Shown one piece after another: positions 12,625-25,100 of a stretch of DNA of 64,000 bases. The first letter of the stretch is position 1. Each line of letters starts with the position of its first letter. Source of the stretch: Dipylidium caninum (taxonomy: Eukaryota > Platyhelminthes > Cestoda > Cyclophyllidea > Dipylidiidae). The notes under the pieces are model-generated. The model saw nothing but the letters and a program-made list of their open reading frames with translations, had not been told where the DNA came from and made no database searches. Location: positions 434,001 to 498,000 of the forward strand of contig QEYB01001528.1 in the NCBI GenBank assembly GCA_017562135.1, in the 5' to 3' direction. Both the position numbers and the translations under genes were made by a program.

Positions 12625-14382
12625 GTGAGTTAAAAATAATGTTGGTAAATTTACTGAACACTGAAACTAGATTCCTATTTCTAGTTACAACTCAACTTAC
12701 AAAAAATATGGAGTAATGGGCGAGGTCGGATAAAAGAACTCGAGTTCGCATAGTGCCCTTGTTAGTTGTTTTTCGAGGTACTGACAGTTGAATGTTAATC
12801 CTCCGAACCACGATTAATATATCCTTGTTATTAATGCTCAAACAAGCTTCATGCCTCTTAAAATGATCACCTTTGTTTCGATAACGAAGGCGTGATATCT
12901 TGTTCCATCGTAGCATCCAGACATGTGACAATTTCGTTCTAATGCATATCATGCGTTAATTTCTGCCTTTGGCAGAATGATTAGCTGGGAGGGATTTCTA
13001 GTAAATCTCTCTAAAATGGTGGAAACCGATGCTTATATAAGGAGGAGGAGAAATAACATTCGAAAAGCCGTAAATGCGGTCAAAATGATGTTGACTACTA
13101 AAAAAAATTTCCTGCCGACCCAGCGGAATTGCGACATGCGTCCAAACGGAATGAAATTCACTTATCAGTGGAATCGCACATCGCATTTAGTTGACATGCA
13201 TTATGCAGTTTGCTTTTTCATCCCTGTTCGATTGTTCCCGGTGAACAAAAAATTGGGAAGACACCAACTTCTTAATTGCCTGTCACTCTTTACTCGTATC
13301 TTGTGCACCTCCTTGGCTTGAAATCACCTAAATAACTACCCGTAAACGCATACCTGATTTGCCGAATTTACTTGCGGGCTAGGAATTCGTTCTTTAAGCA
13401 TCCATAAATTGTGATACAAGCACCTGACCCATCCTCAGCCAGAAGGAGGCGTTCGAGGTTAGGTAAACAAACGCTCAACGGGGGCTGGGCCGACGGGGCA
13501 GGGGAGACTTGGGAGACCGCTCTCCTGTTCTCCCACGTGGCGCAACCCCGCTGAGAGAAGCCCCCCCCCCCCACCGCCTTCCCACCGGAACTAGCGGCTG
13601 ACTTCTGGAAAGCGTTTGCCGAACGACACCTCCGCCAACGACTTGGGCGGAATTCGACGCTCGGTTGGTGTTAAATTGGCCCACCAAATCTGGTGACTGT
13701 TGACATTGAAAAGCGCAATTAAGCGGAGTTGGAAGGCCTAGGGAGTGTTGGTTATGCATAACATCCAAATGGGCGCTGCCTAAATAAGAAATGAAGCCAA
13801 ATCTGACGAAACAACCTTCTTTTTTACTGATGCATGTGTAAATTGGTACTGGGTCGCTTTGGCATAAAGTTTGGGCGGACAGTATGTTAACACCAAATTG
13901 TAGTGATTAGCAGGGTTTTTAGGGTTACCAGCCGCAAGTACAAAGATGTAATGGGTCACGGCTGTCGTTGTGATGTATTCAAAAATACAATTACCTCGGT
14001 TCAACTGATAGCGGGCGTGTCACGTTCTGCTACTGACACTAATGAAATATTTACAGAAAGAGAGACAAGCGGTGACAAAAGCATCCTCGATCACAGTGAT
14101 TTATTTTCGACAGGATCTTTAGTTCACTTCCCTGCATAATACGCATGAAATTGCGGAAATGAACTAAAGTAGATAGTTGGTTAGTTAATTTGTCTTCTTC
14201 CCTGTCCAAGAATTCAAATTTTTCTCACTTGCACACCACATTAGACAAGCGAAGTCTTCAGCACTCGATATTATGCTAGTGCAAAAATACCGAAACCACC
14301 GATCTTTAAGACTGGCTCCCAAATGCAAAAAACGGAGTTTTCTTAAAGCGAGTAATGCTGATTTAAGAGTTCAGACTTGGCG
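12625..14382. other. Region without a supported gene, upstream of the LIM-homeobox gene
   Basis: No coding exon could be supported between 12625 and 14382. Short frames (for example 12977-13321 and 13903-14139) have no recognisable domain. If 12508-12624 is a real 5' exon, this is its intron. A C homopolymer lies at about 13561-13572. Confidence 0.4.
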
Positions 14383-17300
14383 ATGACTTCCTTTGGGTCC
14401 GCTTACGAATCCCCCACCCAACCAATCAGCGTCGTCTGCGCCGGCTGCGGCAGGCCAATCAGAGAGCGGCACTACCTCCTCGCGGACAGCCAGTTTTGGC
14501 ATGTGACCTGTCTGCGTTGCGCGCTTTGCGGATGCGACCTGCAGTGGCAGACCTCGTGTTTCCATCACAAAGGCAGTCTCCTCTGCTGGCAGGATTACAG
14601 CATGTGAGTGTTAATAAGAGCACCCAAACAAATTCGGCGGCCCTTTTTACACCAGTCTTTGTCTTGTGAAGACTGAATCGCCTTGTCTTGTTTTGCCTTA
14701 TATTCACTTGTCAGTGTTCACGGCATCATCGTGCAAATTTGACCATACCGAATATATTCGGAGAAGTTAGTTTCAATTTTGACAATAACAATAGAGGAAA
14801 CGATGCGGTGAGACAAGTGTATTCTGAATGATGCGAATTTCCTAATTTTATGTGTCTTAAATTAAGCAAAGCAGCCTCGATAGAGCTGACTGGAGGAACA
14901 GGCTCGCTCGGTGACGAGATCCTGAGTCGGAAGGATCGAAAGGGCGGAGAGCAGGAGCAAACGAAATAAAGTGACCATCGAGTTGGATCATCAACATTTA
15001 ATTTTTAAGCATTTGAAATTATGTGATCGAGTCAGAAGGTTATTAACCCCGTAATGACTCAATAGATGCCACAGCGAAGCGGGAGGAGGAGACTTCTACC
15101 TAAAATGGAAACTGTGTCCACCGTCACCGTCCATATCGCGTAGTGTGGTGAAAGAAGTTTGGCAGGCGAGTCTTTCAGACATCAACTTGGCATTCTCATT
15201 TTTGATCTACAGATGTAGATGTGATCCATCGGCTCAAAGTTGGTCTTTATGGGTGAAGCTGACTCGGTGCTGCTCGGACGTTGAACTCAACCGACTAGGT
15301 GGAAAAACATTTAAGCGCATCACATCCAAGTAGGTTTAAATATCCTCGGTGAAGGTTCTCGCTGTCAGCTTCCTCGCGTTTCTGCTCTGAGTTGAGAAAC
15401 TCCTCAACTTTGAGTGATAAACGTCAGGGTAACCAAGTAAACAAACGCCGGAAAGTCGTCGCGAGGTGGCAAAGGCCGTCTACACGGATTTTGTGGAAGT
15501 AAAACTCTTCTCTTGCAGCCGTACAACATGTCAAACCTGCGAACGACGCTTCCGCGGAGGCGACCTTGTCACGTCATTCCACACGGGTTTGTCCTTCCAT
15601 GTGGAGTGCCTTCGGTGCCGAGTCTGCGAGGCATCCCTAAAAATGGGGGACCGGTGTTTCGTGGAGAGTGGTGGACGCCGCAGCATCTCCTGCCTCGCCT
15701 GCTACCAGCAGATGCCCTTCAAGGCGCAGAGCCATGTGGCCTTTTTGAAACGACGGCATGGTTCTATGGCTGCCTCCATCACCACCGTCGTGCCTTCCAC
15801 GAGTGCCAACACCACCGCATCGCCCTCCTCCTCGGGTGAAGGTATGCACCGCAGAGAAAATAACGAAGAGGTTGCCAACGGGACGATGAGCTTTTTGCAT
15901 AGTCTGTGGAGTGCATTCCACGCAATGGAAAACTGCTGCTTGAGTCTTCCCTTTTCACTAAACACAGGAGTTTTGTCATGTAAATGTGGAAGAACTGTTT
16001 GAGAGAAGGCAAAACCAAGTGCCTGAATGGAGGAAGAAGTGGACACTCTCACTCGGTTGGGGCGCTATGAAACGGGCGTTTTTGTCCGGTTCGTGCTCAG
16101 TTCCGAGTGCGGGAGATGCATCGCGGCGTGAGCTCGACATTTTCTTCCATAATTGTTAAAGCCATTCCTCTTACGCGTTTCGCAAACTCTTTTTGCGTTT
16201 GTATCCCATTTATGTTTCATTTTGCGTCTAAACCAGGTGGGCACAAAACGCGATTTAACTTGACTTTTCTTATAACACGTTCAAATGGAATCATAGCGCA
16301 GCTCGACAGGCTGCGAGGAACACTAACGACGCCCTCGGAGGTGGTGCCAACAGCGTCAGGGAAGACCACCGGCCCATGCTGATGACGCGGAGGTGGAATT
16401 AAGGCCGACGACTGTAGACTCCGATTCGTGACGACGTGGATCTAGACTGGGAAACCGTCATTCGCAAACGGTTACGACTGTGTTAAATCCTCAGCGTAGC
16501 ATAAGTGCTAAGCGAAAGAACTGGCCTCCTGTGTGCCTGGCGAAGGAACCGACGCGACCGGAGAGGATCCAACGACCGCGAAAGCAAGTGCGAGTCCTTG
16601 GTTGCTTCCTCCGCCTTTCGGGCACCAAATCGTCATCGCAGGACAATCGCAGAGGATCCAGCAAATGGGTAGAGAAGAACAAGAAAATGCCGTCGACATC
16701 AGGTGGAATGGCCAGGGGATGAGCCCCCATTCCTCCCTACTTCCGACCACCACCACCACCACCACCACCACCCCACCACCACCACCACCACCACCACCAC
16801 CACCAGGGCGAAAGCTTAGCAGCCGCGGCGCCCCCTCGCCCCGAAATTCATGCCGTGGGGAAGAACAGCCACAGCGCAATGAGGATAAAACACAACGTCC
16901 ACAGTAAACTTCAATTACTGTTGGCAAATTAAATGACCCCCCTGCCGCGTCCTCCATCTTCACCCGGCATTTCTCCGACCGACCATTACTTTTGAGAGAA
17001 AAACAATAAAATAGCCGAATCGGTGCTTTAAAATACTTTGAAGCGTTTACCAACTTGAGGAGTGAAGATTTTTCCACGAAACAGTGAATGGTTTACCGTT
17101 TCGTTGGTGGAAAGTCGCGGACGCCACTTACAGGGACAGACTTTGTTTTTTGCTTATACCCAACGCCCGTTTCGTAGTTTCCAACTCGATAAGTGAATGT
17201 CGACTTCCCCACGACACGTGCGCGCAAAACGAGGAAAATCACTCTCCTTTTTTTTCATTTAATTCGACGACTTCCACCTGACCAGACGAAAATTTGTCGT

Positions 17301-17931
17301 CCTTTTAAACAGCCGCCGCCGAAGAGGTGTTGTACGCCAAGACGAAGACTCGACTGGTCACCACTGCTTCCATGGCACCGGACAACCCGCAGAAGCGAAT
17401 CAGGACCTCGTTCAAGCACGATCAACTGCGACTGATGAAGGCTTATTTCAAGGTCAACCAGAATCCTGACTCGAAGGAGTTGCGCCAGCTTTCCATTCAA
17501 ACGAGCCTGTCAAAACGGGTCCTCCAGGTGAGACGTTATGCGTCGCCAGCGAGAACCACTCGACACAAAAAGGGGCAACGATGTCACCAATTTACGCCAT
17601 GCCTTGCATAATATTTTTAGACATTACCTTTCCTCTAAGGGTCTCAACCTCACAGATACACGTGGGTTGTGTCTTAGGGAAAGCGTAGCAATACTAGGCC
17701 AAAGAGTTTACGGTTTTTTCAATTTTTAAGGTGTGGTTTCAGAACGCCCGAGCCAAGTACCGCAGATGGGCCTCCAATTTGGAGGCTAAAGCCAGCGAGA
17801 GACACGCGGTGGAGACGACCAGCAACCAGTCGGCGGTGGACTCGACTGACGATGTCCCACTAATCGACGAGCTTGTGCTTGTGCCGTGCGACTTTGACCC
17901 GCCCCTCGGTCACGAAAAGGACATTGTATAA
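14383..17931 (+). CDS. LIM-homeodomain transcription factor, apterous/LHX2/9 type
   Basis: Exons are 14383-14603, 15519-15841, 17313-17527 and 17731-17931, with phases 2, 1 and 0 all agreeing, giving 319 residues. Residues 20-72 form the first LIM domain (CAGCGRPIRERHYLLADSQF) and residues 76-130 the second (CQTCERRF...CLACYQQ), both with zinc-ligand Cys/His spacing. The homeodomain, about residues 200-260, begins KRIRTSFKHDQLRLMKAYF and has recognition-helix residues VWFQNARAKYRR, diagnostic of the apterous/LHX2/LHX9 group. Its last intron falls just before VWFQN, between homeodomain residues 46 and 47. These nuclear activators, which work with LDB cofactors, pattern neurons and body axes. 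The protein is short because the LIM2-homeodomain linker and the acidic C-terminal tail (PLIDELVLVP) are brief. The ATG at 14383 could be internal if an upstream exon exists. Confidence 0.88.
15910..16490 (+). repeat. Dispersed repeat R1, copy 1
   Basis: The segment shares a series of blocks, in the same order and orientation, with 62.43-63.10 kb. One block is GCATTCCACgCAATGGAAAA near the left end. Others are the ATGAAACGG block, TTTCGCAAACTCTTTT against TTCGTAAACTCTTTT, and GGTGGAATTAAGGCCGA near the right end. No coding capacity or terminal inverted repeats were seen, so a non-autonomous element or the 3' fragment of a larger one is likely. Divergence is moderate, with gaps. It lies in an intron of the LIM-homeobox gene. 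Confidence 0.7.
16747..16805. repeat. CAC/CCA trinucleotide microsatellite
   Basis: Near-perfect (CAC)n tract within an intron of the LIM-homeobox gene. Confidence 0.9.
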
Positions 17932-19163
17932 TTTCAAAATGCACGTAACCTTGAGTTCCGAGCGCCAAGTTTGCCAAATTGTGTAGATAAAGTTTTACAA
18001 ATACTCACTTCATTGCTTGTGGGCGAATGAAAGAGGCATGAGGGCAGGAGACGTGAACAAGAGCTCGCGTACACAAGGTGGGAAGGGAGGAGATTAACTG
18101 AAAGAATGAGGACTAGGCCAAGTCCTCGGACACAGACATCAGTGCGGTTTCGGAAAGGCAAAAGAAGTGGGCTCCGGTACAAGGAGAAGTCGAAGAGACA
18201 GACCATTGAGTAGACAGGGAAGGGTTCAAAGGGCAATGTAGATGAGGGTAGTGGGGAGTGAGAGAAGCCGACGGACAGAGAGGTGAGGAGAACAAGAGGG
18301 TTACCTACTTGGAAAGTTTCGACCAAGTGGATTGATGACAGAACGAGGGAGACGACGCACGCAGAATGGCGATGGCTGAGGCGGTTTTGGACTCAAAGTA
18401 TTTCACTCTGTGGCGGAATGAAGAATGCCCTGAGAACTCGTGGGTTCAAGAGGCAGTAGTTGGCGGGTGGGCTGCTGAGAACATCCTCACGAGTGGAAGG
18501 GCGGGGGAGTAGAGGAAAGCAGTCAAGAGAGGAGGGTCCAAAGCATGAAAACAACTGAATGAACGATGGGAACGAAAGGGGGGAAAATGTGCAAAGGGAC
18601 AAGGAGAAGTGTAAAAGAATTGCCTTGTTAAAGTTCTAAGAGGCCGAGATTGTGAGAAACAAAGGGAATAATCAAGAGGACGAGCTACACGTAAATCGGA
18701 GGTACATTCTCAAGGGATTTGTGGATCAACTTAGAATGGACGGAGTTGATGGACGAGTCAAAATGGAAAATGAAAGAAGTGCTAGATTAATTTATCTTCT
18801 ATTCTATGTCAAGAGAGATTAAAGAAGTATCCAAAAAAAGGTTAGGTAAAAGGAGAGACAATCAACTGATTGAGGTGAGTGGAGTGATATTTTTGAAAGC
18901 GATTTGACGCATACAAAGACAAGGTGCCTGAGATGAAGATAGCAATTAAGAACGACAGAATGACAAAAGGAGATTCACAATAAGAAAGTGTCGGAAAATA
19001 ACCGAACCCTAATAAGTAACACCTAAAATCAAAATAATTGCAGCGACTGAAAATGAGTGCAGATTGCCCAAAATTGCCCACTTGAGGCAAAAATCCCTAC
19101 TGAAATAGCGTGAGCAAACAGGGCATATATTTGGGAAAAATGGGGAGATAAAAGAAATGCGCA
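17932..19163. other. Convergent intergenic region between LIM-homeobox and DPY19 genes
   Basis: No gene is seen. From about 18.0 kb the + strand turns abruptly purine-rich, like the DPY19 introns, suggesting that this stretch is the DPY19 3' untranslated or transcribed flank. I saw no clear AATAAA on the - strand here. Confidence 0.5.
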
Positions 19164-22100
19164 CTAGGGGGCAACACGCCACACAACCAAAGACTGGTCA
19201 ATTGATCTAAAAACGGGGATAAAGAAACGCAAAAGTGATTTTGGCAAAGGGGATTCCTGAAAAGCCGCTGCGCACAGGGGACTCCGGGCACCGCGATCAG
19301 CCAATGAGGGATCGAGAAGGTCCCACAATTCCACCGAGGAACAGCCCGACTTCGCTCCGGGACTGAGGCACCAACCACGTTCAATGACAATAAAATCAGC
19401 CTATAAAATAAAAAATTCACTTGAATGACAGTAGCAGTCCCCCTCAGAGGAGCACGTAGAACACAACGTCCGGGGATTGTCAACAACATTATCCGCCTAA
19501 GAAAAGTGGACACCGGTTCGGAAGCAGATTCGGTAAAACAGAACAAATGAGAAAAAAATGGGCCAAATAGATCACTACTGGTTGAGAGATAAAGCGCACG
19601 AGGCTAAAAACGTTCAAAAAAACTTTCAAGGTGAAAGGTACATGGCAATTTGAAGTGGAAATCGTAAAGCTTGAAAAGAAACCCGTCCACACAGATCGTA
19701 TGACATATCGTACTGTTTAAGGCTCCAATGACGTAGGAAAAAGAGAGCCCATGGAGTCCCTGAATCAAAACAGTCACCAGTTCGTGAACAGTAAAGACCA
19801 GCAGCAAAGTGGGAATAATCGCGGAGGGACAGACAATTGCGGAGGTTGAATAGATTCTCAACCTTGGCTCTACTAAACTCTAATACACTGAGTTGATCAA
19901 CTGTACACTTAAAAGAGTAGGTTGAAAATTCCAGGAAGAACGGAAATTTTTCATTTTTATTAGGAGAGAGAATTAATTGAGTATAGGGAAAGTGTAAAGA
20001 CGTGTGGTTATGGCCGATTAAAAACGTGGATGTAGTGAATTGATGAATTACCTCAAACACTTTCAAATTCAGTCATTTAGCATTGGGAAAAGACAGAGTA
20101 CACGGTAGATGACTGAAAATTAACATTTCGCATGTACCAACACGATATACGAAATTGACCTGCAAAACATGCCGGTAAATGCGCCACACTGCTTCTGGCG
20201 GCTTCCGACTGCAGACCGCATAGGCAAACTCGGTGCGCCATCGAATCGCCGCATTCTCGTAGTGCGGATGGTTGGTCAGTGCAAAACGCGGCCGTCTACC
20301 AGGCTCGCCTTCAACCGACCGGGTGGAGGAGGGAAGCGAAGGAACCACGAGGCCGAGGCGCAGGGTCGCCATGGTGGGCATGGCGCCGGTTAACACCCAC
20401 AATTCCCCGTGTGGTGGTGTTGGGAGTGGCAGGCGATTCGCCCATTGGAGAAAAGTCTCCATATTAAAGTCGGAAAATTGGCCTTGGGTGCTCCATTGCT
20501 CCTACGGAAAACTCGAATATTTGAAATGATACTGACAATAATAATGCAAAAACTGAGCAAATTTTAAAATTGTACACATAACTTGAATTACCAGTCAAAG
20601 AAATGGGGGAAAACGCGTGTTGCAGAATCACTTGCGGGGAAATTATAACAGCTCACTTCAAGACGCTAAAAGCCCAAGCTGAAAGCAAATAAATGCATCG
20701 ATCAGTCGCCCCGCGTGGGCGCAGATCGGAAGAATGACTAATCAGCAACTGCTGAGAAAATAAAATCGATTTTACGATATTCACCGTCTGCTCTACGCGT
20801 GAATTACTTTCGACCAGTTATTGATTGGGCCATCGGTGAGGGGGTCACAACAACCCTCCTAACCAGTGAAGAGGAAGCAATTCTTTTCTCAAGTCTAGTA
20901 GTTTCACCTTTTGAAAAGTAAACATGTGCATTAAAAAAAAGCATTTTAACAGCAGATTGCATAAATGATAAAATTCCAAGATCTGAAAGCAAGTAGAACA
21001 GTTGCACTTGCGAAAAGCACGATCAATGCAATAACGGAGAACAGGAGAGGAATATCTAATGGAGGAGTTGAACCTCGAACAAGAATTATGACTGCTGAGG
21101 GGAGAAATACACTCCAAAAAAGAGTTTTGTGTAAATATGAAAAAAAGCAGGGCTGATCTCTCGACCTATATATAACATAATGCACATATTTAGTTACAGA
21201 CGAAATACCTCATTAAGCGCACACAAATTCGGGTTATTGGGAAGTCCTAAGTGAAAGCTGAAAGCGAAGCCAAAACCCCAGATTTAGGGGATGTAGGCGA
21301 GACTGACCCAACATCGTGAACGCCTACGTGCGGGGCAAAATAGCCTACAGACGGGGTGAGTGTCAAACTGATGGAAATAGAAACACACCTTGAGATTATG
21401 AACTCCACGTTGAGCAGAGAAGGCCACAGCTACGGTAAAACAAGTATGGAGGAGGAGCAGTCTCCGCCAAGACGGGACATATGATGCCGTGGGGTGATGG
21501 TGATGATCACCTCCTCTTCGCTTTTGTCTCACCCTCTGCGCCTGATTACTTGGGAGGGTTTGGGGAAGAATTTTATGCGAGCCGAAGTAGAGCCGTGGCT
21601 GAGCAAGAATGGCCAGTGATAGGCAGAGTTGAGGTGTGAAGAAAAGTTTTAAGCGCATTACCAGCACCGCGAGAGCAGCAAAGAGAAACAACTAAAATGG
21701 TAATTGCTACTCAGTAAGCACCAGTTGAGCTTAATTCCAACGGTAGTCAGGCGAAAGAATTTGACCTGAACAACAACGAAGACGGAGACAACGTCAGCAA
21801 TGAGGATGGGAGCTGACCGAGCTAGGAGAATCTGCTCTTGAAGGCACCGGGATTTGGTTGACACGGTGGAGGCGCCAACATCTCCATCACTCGCCTCGCT
21901 GTCAGAGTCCTCTTTAATTTCCCTCTTCCCCGATTTCTTAATTCCCGCCTTCCCCGGTGCCATTTCCTTGTGTGCATCAGTAGCAGAAGGGAATATGGCG
22001 TTTTCCGACCGAAGAGGAAGGAGAACCTGCCGAAGAGTCACGAGTACTGCAAATATCGCGCCCGTCAACAAACCGGTCCTTCCCAAGTTTATCCAGGTAG

Positions 22101-25100
22101 ACATCTAAAAAGAGCACAATCACGAGTTCTTGATCATTCCCATGCATTACTCAGATTGTTCTTCACTCGCGGATTTCACCATTTAATAAGGAAATAAAAC
22201 ACAAAGTGGGGTGGGGAACGAAGACTTAAGGCTCAAGTCACATTCCATCACTACCGGTGATTAAAAAACTTTCAACAAGTGAAAAAGCTAACTCGATTTT
22301 CAATGAACCTTCAATACGTGCTAGTAAACAGAGAAAGAATGAGTTCCGCTTCATTCCATAGATTACTTTAGCTGCCTCCTAGGTGTGAAAGCACCAACTT
22401 CCATTTTTTCAGATAACCACCTCGAAAAATTGAGTAAAGAAATCACCAAATTCCGCCTAAGTAACACAATGAGGAACTCCATTAACTTAATAAAAAAGGC
22501 GGGTATTGAAACTCCTTCAGACATGTTTCACCAAGGATAAAAAACGTTTTATTCCCACTTGAAGGGTGGGTTTTGTGGCTATAGAGTCGAGGGGAGTTAA
22601 GGTGTTGGTAGACGTCACTTTATTTAAAAATAGAGAGGAGATGAGGCTAAATTATCCGAGGGGTAGGGGTGAGAAAGGAAAAACTATCATAGATAAGATA
22701 CAAAGAACCAACGTTTCAGCGGTTTTTTCGCTTTGAGTCATCAAGGGCGGATAAATGGAGGGACGAGAGATGGATAAAAAGCTCAAAAAGCGGTTCGAAA
22801 AACCAAAAAAACGGAAAGACAGGTTGAGAGGTATGAAGACATCAGGTGGGGAACGAATGACCTGTTCCTACTCACAAACTGACGCGTTCATAACTTCGAC
22901 GTGCCGAAGAGGGAATAAACTAACAGTGAAAGTGTCTTCGAGTTACGAAATCTGACAAAAGCCAAAGGAGCCAGAAGAGTTCTAACTGGGAAAATCTCTC
23001 AACTTATAAGTGGATTAAGATTCGAAGGGTGATAAATGCATAAAAAACGGATTAATAATGGTTGCTCAGGGCATTAAGTAAGGACTGAACGGCTGATGAA
23101 TCGGCGGATGGAACCAAAACGGATCCGGTGACATCCAAATAGATGTCGCAATCAACCGGATCAAGGAGAAAGGAAGCAAACACCGCGAGTAATTCTTACC
23201 GGGAGGTAGTCGAAGGCTTCTGAACACGTGTAGAGCTGAGTGTGGAAGGTACAATTACCACGGAGGAGTTTAACTTCCAAAAGATCCACAATGTGGGCGC
23301 CGTCAGAGAAATCGAAGACCAGCCGACGCAGGAGCAGACACACGAACAACATTCCCGCGATGGAACTGCTTCCCAAAATGAGGAGATGAACTGGGATGAG
23401 GAGAGAAAGTCGTTATTCTTGTATCAACGCGGTTAGAAAGATGACTAGTGAACTGATAAATCTGAAATGAGTGCATGAAATCGGAGCGAACGAATCAAAC
23501 GATGAGGAAATAAATCTCAGATTGGCAGGTAGGATGGCTGCAGACTACCAGCCGGACAACCCAACACCAAGCCAGTTGCTGAGATAAAGAAATTCCTTTC
23601 GGGAGGACAAATAAACGGAGGGACAAAAAGAGGGGAAAATGAATCGGTATGAGTGAAAATAATAAACATAAACAAAAGCGTAAATGCAAGAGAGATGTGC
23701 ATAAGGATAAGATAAGAACCTATGGAAAAAAAGGATTTGAAAATAGATTTTTGAGTGACCAGGAGACTTCCTAACAATTGTGCATGAATGGCACGCAGAC
23801 TAGAAATTAATAAGGAAAAAAAAAGAGGAATCTGTGGGTAGAAAGGGATGGGACACATGAATGACGCAGTCAAGGGAGAAAGATGGGGAAAAGCAACGAA
23901 ATTACAGGTCCATTCTCGAAAGGGGTTGACTGTAATACTCACCACATCGGTCAACTCGTGAATTTATCCACCTCCTGTGTTTCAAGAGATTCCAGTTGAT
24001 AAACAAACCTAAGAAAATAAGAGATAAGAAGTTGGTTGGACAAGATGGGCACAAAATTTGAAAGTGGAGAGGAACACATTTAAAGCAGTCAATGAAGTTG
24101 CGACATAAGGAATTTAAAAGTCTATTCGCAATGAAAAGATTTTCCATTAGAGATGGTTGTTTGGTTGAAGAAGGAGAAGTTCAACCATAATGAAAACAGA
24201 GACGGCGTCTAAAAATGAAACAGTGGTGGGAGGCGGAGATGTACCAAGGTGTAATACAAATATGCTAATGGGCCCAAGAGCTTCCAGAGGCGGTATTACG
24301 CGGCAGGTATGACCCACAGCACAACGTACCGATAAAACAGCCAAAGAGACACGGGAGATAGGCAGAAGTGAGCAGCAACCGGTTTCCAAACTGGACAAAC
24401 CAAGAGATGAGCAGTGCAACCAGCTGACATCCAAGCACTTCCAGTAAACGTCGTACAAGGCTGCAGAGTAGTACAACTCTTACAGAGGCGGTAGAGGAGG
24501 TTGATGGACTTGAGCTGGGAAGAGTAGTCAGTAAGGTGACAATCGCGTAGGTGATCATGAGAGCCACAAGTTGGGTTAGGAGAGCAAATTGGGCGAACTG
24601 CCAGGGGAGTTGAAAGGCGAGGAGGAGAAAAGTGTACAAAGCGTAGTGGAAACGACGCCGGGATTGTCGGCGACCTGGCAAAATATCCTGAGGGAAGGGG
24701 AAATGGGTGTCGAGTCACAAGAAAGAATACCAGAGAGTAAGGGAATCTATAAGTGGTTTAATTTTATTTGCCACAAAGGACGGAAACATTTCATCCAAAA
24801 AGAATTCAAGCTCTCTAGCATATTTTGCTAAGAAATACACTCCACATCTTCTAAGGAACTGTCTTCAGAACTAAAGCAACGTGCTTAAGACAAAATTCTC
24901 TCAAAGTGGTCACTGCCAACGTTCATACCACCCTTACCACTATCCTAGACTCGGGTGTCTCAGACTAATGGAATATTACACAAACAAGCAAACGACTTGA
25001 CTCTAACATCCAGCGTAATCCCAACTAAGGTAGTGCATTCATCCTTCACGGCGCTGTCCGCAATGCATTAGCTATTCATTCAAGGAGCCAAAACGGAAAA

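Larger units (their letters stand above)
15842..17312. other. Intron of the LIM-homeobox gene carrying a repeat
   Basis: This 1.47-kb intron contains a dispersed repeat copy (15.91-16.49 kb) and a CAC/CCA trinucleotide tract at 16747-16805. Open frames across the tract (16508-17077 on -, 16533-16907 on +) are artefacts of the repeat. Confidence 0.7.
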
